Below, in pieces: positions 57,240 to 64,000 of a stretch of DNA of 64,000 nt. Both the position numbers and the translations under genes were made by a program. Location of the stretch: contig CM057338.1 in the NCBI GenBank assembly GCA_030015575.1, forward strand, positions 830,854,353 through 830,918,352, in the 5' to 3' direction. The stretch is from Agapanthus africanus (lineage: Eukaryota > Streptophyta > Magnoliopsida > Asparagales > Amaryllidaceae). The notes beneath the pieces were generated by a model. It did no database searches and had not been told where the DNA came from. It saw nothing but the letters and a program-made list of their open reading frames with translations. Every line of letters starts with the position of its first letter. The first letter of the stretch is position 1.

Positions 57240-58971
57240 CGACTCAAATTGTGCTTGCTGTTCCGTAATGGATACCATAGGATTTCCTTAACTCGTAGGC
57301 TGCGGAACTACGCTTCTTATTGTAGGTAACTCTGCTAGCTAGACAACACAATTGGTCTCATTCTGTTTTGTTACCGTTTGATATTTAAACTCTAATTTGG
57401 AAGATCGGGACGCATAACAGTCCCAACAAAATCAGAACTGACATATTAGTGTTAAACAGATTATAATTCCTAACGTACAGACGCGATTGAAGATCCGTTT
57501 GTTGCGTTGAAAGATTTACTGAAAACCCTAGAATTCATCCAACAGTACCGTCGCTAAATTATGATCCCAACTGGGGTTAAAATGCGTTGCGAAATGGATT
57601 CCTGATTCTGAAACCGGATTTTCAGCCGCGTGCGCTTAAAATGAAACAGTTATAACTAATGATCCTGAAACCCGAATGGCTCGAAACCAAATTAGATGGA
57701 TAGCTAACTGAACATATTAATTACTACCTGTTTATCATTTCGCTAAATTATATACATATGTTTCATGATAAATCGTGCAAGTGATAGACTGTTGTTTTTA
57801 TGATACCTTAGTTGTGCTTCTTATACTGTTCATGCATCATATCATACTTATATCATTGTAGTGACAACCTAGTGACATCGTGCATTTACCCAGTGTTAGA
57901 TTTTAGTGGGGATTGTGGCAAGTACGTCAGTGTTCGTATATCCGTGATTAAGTGAAAGTGATACGTACTGGTACACAATCAGCGATCCTATTATTTCATT
58001 GCATTGTCGACGTCTGTAAGATGCGTGCACGTGTGACTATAAGTGGAATGGGACATTTATGGAAGCGTTGCACGGGTGTCACAGATAAGACACCAGACAC
58101 TGCCGTTTATCTTAGGTATCAGTCGGGACGTGCTTGATGGAGGTCCTGCCTCCAGTTCTCGCGCAGACTTGTCACGGATCGATTAGTATTTAGGTAGATG
58201 GTTAGCGTTTGATGTAGACCATGGGGTGTGGGGTAGTTTAAGTGTGAGTTCAACAGAATCTCGGGAGTCCCATGTCGGCTTATATATTTAGGGAGTTATA
58301 TGGAGATTTACACGGTACGTGATATATACACCGTGATATTCTTGTTACATGTTGGGCCCGTGGTCCCTTGCCCTTGGGTTCTACTCTTGGGTGAAGGACA
58401 CTCGCGAGTGGTTGACTCTCACACTTGGACTGACGATAGGCTTAGTGACCTGTACAGTGAGACTTAGAGACTGATAGGGATACTGGCATTTCTATTCCTT
58501 ATATACTGTGTGGCATACGTGACATATCGTTATACTGATTTACTGTTCCGCTGCGTTGATTTCTGCACATTCATATACATGCTGTCATTGATTTACTGTG
58601 AATCATATCCATTACTACTGCTAGAACTGTCACTTGATTATATATATATTATATTGCTATTGTGTCGCTCTGACGACCTGAGTATGCATGCTCAGTGTGA
58701 GGAGAAGATTTAGCCCGGATCAAAACTAGACGTGCATCACAGACTTCTTGACTTGCCACTCCGAGTTACTTTCGTTTGTTCCACTTCAGGTCAGTTTATA
58801 TTATTGTTTCTTTCATTTACTGCATTTCTCATTACCTGTGCATCATTTACTGTTTACCATGATAAACTAGAAGCCGAAGTGTGACTACGGCAGGACATTT
58901 CCTTGACCGTAGGAGCATGGCTGGCCTTGTCTACCCCTCGTATTCCGTATTTTGGGAAGCGGGGCGTGACA

Positions 58972-59480
58972 GTCATAAACGCCTGAGGAAAAAATCCACA
59001 TCGGGAGTTTCTAAGGAAAATGAAACTTGCTAGTGTTGCATACCATTTGGAGTGCGATGATTTTGGTAGGATTCCTTCAAAGTTGTTGTTTACCGCCGGA
59101 AACCGGGAAGACTGGCGTTTTCCTGAATCTGGGGGCAGATGCTAATTGGTGCTATCCGTCCACCTCTCCGAAGATGCCAAGTTGATTTATGGCACCATGT
59201 ATCGAAGATTTAAACGGATGCGGCCGATGTAGCAGACTTCGTCAGATTCCCCCTCATTGAGGGGTTTTTGATTGTGGGGACGCTCTTCCCTGCAGGCGCA
59301 AGCCCCTGCAGTTAATTACGCTACCGTATCGCGGTAACCACTTTCTCCTTCTCCAGATAGTCACTTCGTGTCGTGGATGTTTGTTTTGTTTTTGGTTACC
59401 CGTGGATTGTATACGGGGACTAATTTATGTTGTCGCCCATAAGACGTGGATTAGTCCAAATCCGTATTTTCTTAGATTTG
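58972..59480. other. Hairpin-rich tract, possible coding remnant
   Basis: 58980-59250 reads partly like protein (+ strand: KLASVAYHLECDDFGRIPSK, LLFTAGNREDW) but no family is recognised. Hairpins follow: CCCCCTCATTGAGGGG and CTGCAGGC-GCAA-GCCCCTGCAG near 59253-59312. Confidence 0.4.
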
Positions 59481-59489
59481 GGTTTGGGG

Positions 59490-60165
59490 GTTGTGTTTAA
59501 GGATACGTTAGTTTCATCTGAGACTAAGATCAACTTAAACGTTTGTTAAGGATACGTTGGTCTAATTTTAGACTAAGATCAACTTAACGGGATCGTTTAG
59601 ATCCAACAAAAGAGTATTTGGACTCTATTGTTTAGTTTAAGGACATTGCGGTCGATTAGTTTAAGGACATCACGGTCCAATGTTAGTTTAAGGACATCTC
59701 GGTCCGACATTAGTTTAAGGACATTACGGTCCATGGGTTTAAAGGACTTCACAGTCCGAGCTTAAGGACATCATAGTCCATGGGTTTAAAGGACTCCACA
59801 GTCCTCAGTTTAAAGACGTCATAGTCTATAAAGTTTAAGGACATCATAGTCCATGAGTTTAAGGACCCCGCAGTCCATTTTAAAGACGTCGTAGTCTATG
59901 GTATGTATGGTTGTCGGGACCCGTCACCTCTCTGAAGACGTTGAAGGATTACAACGACAAATATCAGAGGAGTGAAGAGATGTACCCTTGAACCGATATT
60001 GGTTGGGATCTGCAATTGGATTGATTTAAGGATCGTTAATCTCGTTTGAGATTAAGATCAACTTAAATGTTTGTTAAGGATACATTAGTCTTATTTTAGA
60101 CTAAGATCTACTTAACATGATCATTTAGATCTAACAAAAGAGCATTTGGGCTCTGTTGTTTAGTT
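59490..60165 (+). repeat. TAGTCT…AGACTAAGATC hairpin repeats
   Basis: Four units in two pairs (about 59498-59620 and 60025-60165) contain AAGGATACGTTAGT/TTGGTC, a short inverted repeat, then AAGATCAACTTAA and GATCGTTTAGATC-type words. The inverted repeats differ yet stay complementary: GTCTAATTTTAGAC, AATCTCGTTTGAGATT, AGTCTTATTTTAGACT. Confidence 0.7.
59630..59900 (+). repeat. GGAC-6 nt-GTCC tandem hairpins
   Basis: Eleven units of about 24 bp built as TTTAAGGAC-NNNNNN-GTCC. Two units read AGAC…GTCT, so both arms changed together. One more unit lies near 60168. Loops vary (ATCACG, ATCTCG, TTCACA, ATCATA, CCCGCA). Confidence 0.85.
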
Positions 60166-60490
60166 TTGGGACATTGCGGTCCAAGTTCAGATGCAAACAT
60201 GAGTTTGGAAATGCACCAGATAGTTATTGGTCATTGGGACCCACCACCTCTCTGAAAACGTTGAAGAATTACAACGATATGTATCAGAGGTGTGAAGAGA
60301 TGTACCCTTGAACCATAGTTGTCTGAAAGGCTCTGGGTTCTACTTTGAATGTCAAATGAGACAACCAATTTTGGAAGACAAAAGTGTGTTTAAGGTTCAG
60401 TGAAAAGGGGAGTCTTGTCTCTGGAAAACTTGGCTAATTCAAGCTAAGATTGGTTTGGATATAGTGTTAAACACTAAAGCATATTCGGCT

Positions 60491-61033
60491 ATCACGTGCT
60501 CCCACGTGATGCATAAAAAATATAGTGTTAAGATTGAAGCGCTCACGTGGGGACATGTGAGGCGCCTGGTGATTGGGCCCTGCCTTTATTTATTCTTAGA
60601 ATCTGCAAATAAGTGTTAAACACTTAGCCTTTATGACCATCACGTGTGGGCACGTGATGGGTATCCATGATTTGGATATTGAAGTGTTTATTAGGGGTTA
60701 CGTGGGAGCACGTGATACCCCAAAAGAGAAACTGTCCTGGCTCTATTCCCCTTTGTGCTGAGGAGCGTTTTAAGGATCACGTGGGAGCACGTGATATACC
60801 CCAAAAGAGAAACTGTCTTTATTGTTTTTAAGGGTTCCCTTTTAAATAAGTGTTAATTCTTGATCTTTGCGGCCATCACGTGTGGGCACGTGATGGGTAT
60901 CCATGCATTGGATATTAAGAGTATTTGTTAGGGGTCACGTAGGGACACATGAGGGCGCCCAAAATATGTTCTGACTTGGCCTTGTTCTGTTTATCTTGAG
61001 GAATTTATCCAAGGGTCACGTGGGAGCACGTGA
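60491..61033. repeat. G-box hairpin cluster 1 (eight copies)
   Basis: Hairpins at about 60491, 60543, 60637, 60697, 60775, 60873, 60934 and 61016, each TCACGTG, 4 nt, CACGTGA or a near variant. The best have 10-bp perfect arms (CCATCACGTG/CACGTGATGG around TGGG). Loops: CTCC, GGGA, TGGG, GGAG. CACGTG is the plant G-box bound by bZIP and bHLH factors; binding here is not shown. Confidence 0.9.
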
Positions 61034-61079
61034 TCAAGTTGGGTACTGACTTCTTTTACGTGCATGAAAAGTCTAAGTC

Positions 61080-61470
61080 CCTTGCTTAAGAATTAAATTC
61101 TTGTGTAGGGTTAAACCCTAGTTTCATTTAGAGGAATTAAATTCCTATGTATTTGGAAGAATTAAATTCTTATATAGGGTTAAACCCTAGTTTCATTTGG
61201 AGGAATTAAATTCCTATGAATTTGAAAGAATTAAACTCTTATGTAAGGTTAAACCCTAGTTTTATCTGGAGGAATTAAATTCCTGTGAATTTGGGGGAAT
61301 TAAATTCCTTAAACTTAAATTCTCCCTCTAAGTTTTGGATCTGCATGGCAGAATCTTCCCGATGAGAATTAAATTCTCAACCTGTGGGGAGATCTGCTTC
61401 TGCAGATCTTCAACCAAAAGAAAAACTAAGTTCTTATTCAGAAGAGTTAAACTCTTAATTTGAGAATTAA
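61080..61470 (+). repeat. GAATTAAATTC palindrome array, second locus
   Basis: Repeated GGAATTAAATTCC/AGAATTAAATTCT with GGTTAAACCCTAGTTT between them, then CCCGATGAGAATTAAATTCT and GGGGAGATCTGCTTCTGCAG. It matches the array inside the CACTA element (19290-20163, 25118-25860) in words and order. Confidence 0.85.
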
Positions 61471-62019
61471 ATTCTCTTTTTATTTTATGGAATTTAGATC
61501 TCTTTTCTTTTTCTCACCTAGGGTTTCTTTTCTTTGAAAAGATCTTCTTTTCTTTGAAAAGATCTTCTTTTCTCTCTTGAGAATTAAATTCTCCTCTCTT
61601 TTTTCTCTCTGTTGTTGCTTCTCTCTAAAAATCAGAAAATCGATCCCCCTCTTCTCTTCTCGGCTCCTATTTATAGGAGAAAGAAAAGAATCAATTTGTT
61701 CAGTCAATCTTTCATTGAAAGATTTTTAATTGATTTTGTAACCAACATAATCTTTTAGATTACTCAGTGAATTTTATTCACCATTGGATTTTTAATCCAA
61801 AAGATATTCTAAATTTCAGGGAAATTTTTCCTTGTATAAAATCTTTCCATAAATTAGTGATTTTTAATCACCATTGGATTTTTAATCCAACGGTGCTCCA
61901 TTTTACAAAGCACCATCTTTTTTGTTTGGAATGATTTAAAGAAATATTTTTCCAGTTAGGGTTCTCGATTCCCTCTTAATTAGACTTTAATTCTATTAGT
62001 TCAGAAGGCTTAAGAGCCT
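61471..62019. other. AT-rich spacer between G-box hairpin clusters
   Basis: No gene. AAGATCTTCTTTTCTTTGAA is tandemly repeated near 61530-61570, and CACCATTGGATTTTTAATCCAA occurs at about 61780 and 61871 with an internal TTGGATT…AATCCAA inverted repeat. CTATTTATAGGAG near 61665 could be a TATA box. Confidence 0.5.
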
Positions 62020-62464
62020 GTCACGTGTTGGCATGTGACCCCACTGATTGACCATTTAATTAGAATTTAATTCTATTAGTTCAGAGATCTTAGGAACCCA
62101 TCACGTGTTGACACGTGACCCCCTGTCACATGTGGGCACGTGATGCCCCGTTTAGGGTTTTCTTTCCTTTAACTCAGAGAATTTTTAAGACCCCATCACG
62201 TGGTGGCACGTGACCCACTGATTAATCTTTTAACCATAATTTAATTCTATTATTTTAAAGCATTCGGGAACTTATCACGTGTCAGCACGTGACTCTTGGT
62301 CACGTGTAGGCACGTGATGCCCCAATGGGGTTTTTCTTGCTGTTTTATTATACTTCAGTGGGCTTAAAGGCCTATCACGTGCGGGCACGTGACCCCATTT
62401 AATTATTTATTTTATTCAGTGCCTACAGGCTTTGCCTGTAAATGGGCACGCGTGGGCACGTGAT
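62020..62464. repeat. G-box hairpin cluster 2 (eight copies)
   Basis: Hairpins at about 62020, 62101, 62125, 62195, 62274, 62299, 62374 and 62446, all with a 4-nt loop (TTGG, TTGA, TGGG, GTGG, TCAG, TAGG, CGGG, TGGG). Most are followed by ACCCC or ATGCCCC. TTAATTAGA.TTTAATTCTATT recurs between some copies. Confidence 0.9.
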
Positions 62465-62975
62465 GCCTCATAACTTTTGATCCCGGATGAATTTTAAGGC
62501 CCATAATATATCAAATCGAGGGGGTTTTCGAGACGCTTTCAATACCATCAGAATTTAGCTATTTCTCATTCGGGAGTCTATCAAAATACAGCCCGGAAAA
62601 TACTGGTTTGTGTTTTCTTAAGCGTATCGCTGCCATTTGATACCTTAGGCTATTTTGCGCAGAAATTTTTGGCGGGAACAAATGCCCTCCACTACTTTGC
62701 CCACGTAAGTATGTACGTGGGTGAAGTAGTGAAAAGTTATGCATGGCGTATGACCAGTTTCGGGTTGGTATATAACTTTCAGAATCTTGATCTGAGAAGA
62801 TAACGAGCGGACACAAGCGTCGTCATTTATCATTGACTCAGATCTCGACTCTTAAGGGATATAGTTCCAAAACTTCAGCCCCATGAGCCGCACCCTTCTA
62901 TTTCTTTAGGTATTACTCTGGCGTGAAGCAGTTTATATGCTCATGAGTAACTTCTCCATTTCAGTGGCATGTAGC
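62465..62975. other. Unassigned stretch between hairpin fields
   Basis: No supported gene. TTTGCCCACGTAAGTATGTACGTGGGTGAAG (about 62697-62726) contains the inverted repeat CCCACGTA…TACGTGGG. A minus-strand 85-codon ORF (62816-62559) shows no recognisable domain. Confidence 0.4.
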
Positions 62976-62979
62976 TTTG

Positions 62980-63560
62980 GCAAGTGTGGCATATAGATGG
63001 TAGATAACAGTTCATCTTGAACTCTTTATAGGGTATGGCTTAGGAGACAGGGTTAGGATCTGCCACCTAAGACTTTTCAACTATATGAGCCATGAGGGTC
63101 TCATAAAGACTTTTCTCTCTACAGGTCGAGAGGATCCCGCAGGTGTATTTTCTCCTTAGGGGTCGTGAGGACTCCTAAGTGCGTTTTCTCTTGAGAGTCG
63201 TAAGGATCTCACAAGAGAATTTTCTCCCTTACAAGTTGAGAGACTCATAAGTGATTGTTTCCCTCCTTGTCGATGTTCGACTTCGGAGAGTGTGGCCCGT
63301 AGATAGTCTATCTTGACCTCCCTGCAGGGCAATGATGGCTTAGGAGATAGGGTTAGGATCTGCCACCTAAGACTTTTCAACTTTATGAGCCATGAGGGTC
63401 TCATAAAGACTTTTCTCCCTACGAGTCGAGAGGATCTCGTAGGTGTATTTTTTCTCCTTAGGAATCGTGAGGATTCCTAAGTGCGTTTTCTCTTGAGAGT
63501 CGTAAGGATCTCACAAGAGAATTTTTCTCCTTACAAGTCGAGAGGACCCGTAAGTGATTG
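62980..63560 (+). repeat. Two large tandem units made of GTC-loop-GAY hairpins
   Basis: Two units of about 280-300 bp share TAGGATCTGCCACCTAAGAC, GAGCCATGAGGGTCTCATAA and a run of hairpins. Example: CTTAGGAATC-GTGAG-GATTCCTAAG (63457-63481), 10-bp perfect arms; its counterpart at 63155-63179 keeps pairing with one G-T. Others use CCTACGAGTC-GAGAG-GAT… and CTTGAGAGTC-GTAAG-GAT…. The loop is always G(T/A)(G/A)AG. Confidence 0.85.
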
Positions 63561-64000
63561 ATGAGGTTGACATTATCCGCATTTCACGAGGTCAGAGGTT
63601 GACATTACCCGCATTTCACGGTGTCAGGGGTTGACTATCCGCATTTCACGGAGTCAGGGGTTGCTCTGGGCGTTTCCCACGGGGTCAGGATTGACATAAG
63701 CCGTGTTCTACGTGACCATGATGTGCTCTGGATGCTTCCCACGGGGTCAAGATTGACGTAAGCCGTGTTCCGCAAGGACCAGGATCCGCTCTGGACGCTT
63801 CCCACGGGGTCAGAATTGACATAAGCCGTGTTCCACGTGACCAGGATTTGCTCTGGACGCTTCCCACAGGGTCAGGATTGACATAAGTCGTGTTCCGCAA
63901 GGACCAGGATCCGCTTTGGATGCTTCCCACGGGTCAGGATTGACATAAGCCGTGTTCCGCAAGGACAAGGATCCGCTTGATTTTATCCGCATTTCACGAA
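63561..64000 (+). repeat. Tandem repeats to the window edge
   Basis: First three units of about 30 bp (TTGACATTATCCGCATTTCA, CGGAGTCAGGGG), then about five units of 60-65 bp (GCTCTGGACGCTTCCCACGG, GGTCAGGATTGACATAAGCC, GTGTTCCGCAAGGACCAGGA), returning to ATCCGCATTTCACGA at the edge. Long minus-strand frames here (63685-63992) are repeat readings. Confidence 0.85.

Larger units (their letters stand above)
55262..58971 (+). mobile_element. Solo LTR of a gypsy element
   Basis: 3,710 bp, TGTAATACCCAGCTTCTT … AAGCGGGGCGTGACA, with exact target duplication GTCAT (55257-55261 and 58972-58976). The LTR ends match those of the minus-strand gypsy LTRs elsewhere in the window. It includes a long CT-rich tract and the AGGCAAGTTTTTACTTGC block (about 56798). 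A 20-bp palindrome lies at 57220-57239. Apparent ORFs 55594-56292 and 55887-56678 are low-complexity Ser/Pro/Leu readings of the CT-rich DNA. Looks intact as a solo LTR. Confidence 0.93.

Noticed and set aside
60491-62464. CRISPR-like array
   Set aside because: Repeats are short palindromes with irregular spacing and no uniform spacers, in a plant genome.

Overview
This 64 kb window looks like repeat-dominated intergenic DNA of a flowering plant, probably one with a large genome. No host protein-coding gene, tRNA gene or rRNA gene can be supported. Nearly everything assignable is a mobile element, many of them nested. The evidence is Ty3/gypsy and Ty1/copia gag fragments with tRNA-type primer sites, a CACTA (En/Spm) DNA transposon with TNP2- and TNPA-like genes, Cassandra-type TRIMs carrying a 5S-rRNA-like promoter block, TIR elements, and degenerate CCCTAA repeats.

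Layout, left to right. 1-3.3 kb: 5' end of a minus-strand gypsy element with an Asp-type primer site; its gag-side frame is open to the window edge. 3.46-6.46 kb: a gypsy-type LTR. 6.46-10.3 kb: gag and protease of a minus-strand gypsy element whose primer site was split by a copia-type solo LTR (8200-10289, TSD ctgat). Its 5' LTR begins at 10308 and is interrupted by a complete-ended CACTA transposon (11801-26940, TSD taa). That CACTA carries TNPA-like and TNP2 genes on the minus strand and itself received a gypsy element (20164-25117, TSD ttaac). 27.4-30.5 kb: another gypsy LTR. 30.7-31.3 kb: a TIR element. 31789-40794 (TSD acacc): a Tat/Retand-like element with gag, a tandem-repeat field and antisense ORFs but no visible pol, invaded by a Cassandra TRIM (37236-38141, TSD caagg). 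42.7-43.9 kb: three Cassandra-like LTRs in tandem. 43.9-45.0 kb: two TIR/foldback elements, one with a 9-bp TSD. 45.9-53.7 kb: a copia gag element carrying a solo LTR (46900-48941) and then a second copia LTR (49604-53697), which in turn carries an inverted solo LTR (50067-52174, TSD atacc). 55262-58971 (TSD gtcat): a gypsy solo LTR. From about 54.9 kb to the right edge, excluding that LTR: a long non-coding tract built from several families of short hairpins.

The most unusual structures are two clusters of eight G-box hairpins each (about 60.49-61.03 and 62.02-62.46 kb), all with arms around CACGTG and a 4-nt loop. Neighbouring hairpin families keep their arms complementary while their sequence changes. 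A related hairpin repeat lies inside the CACTA element, 5' of its transposase. The CACTA TNPA-like gene has tandemly duplicated 51-nt micro-exons of identical phase. All identities, divergences and boundaries were read by eye; no alignment or database search was run.
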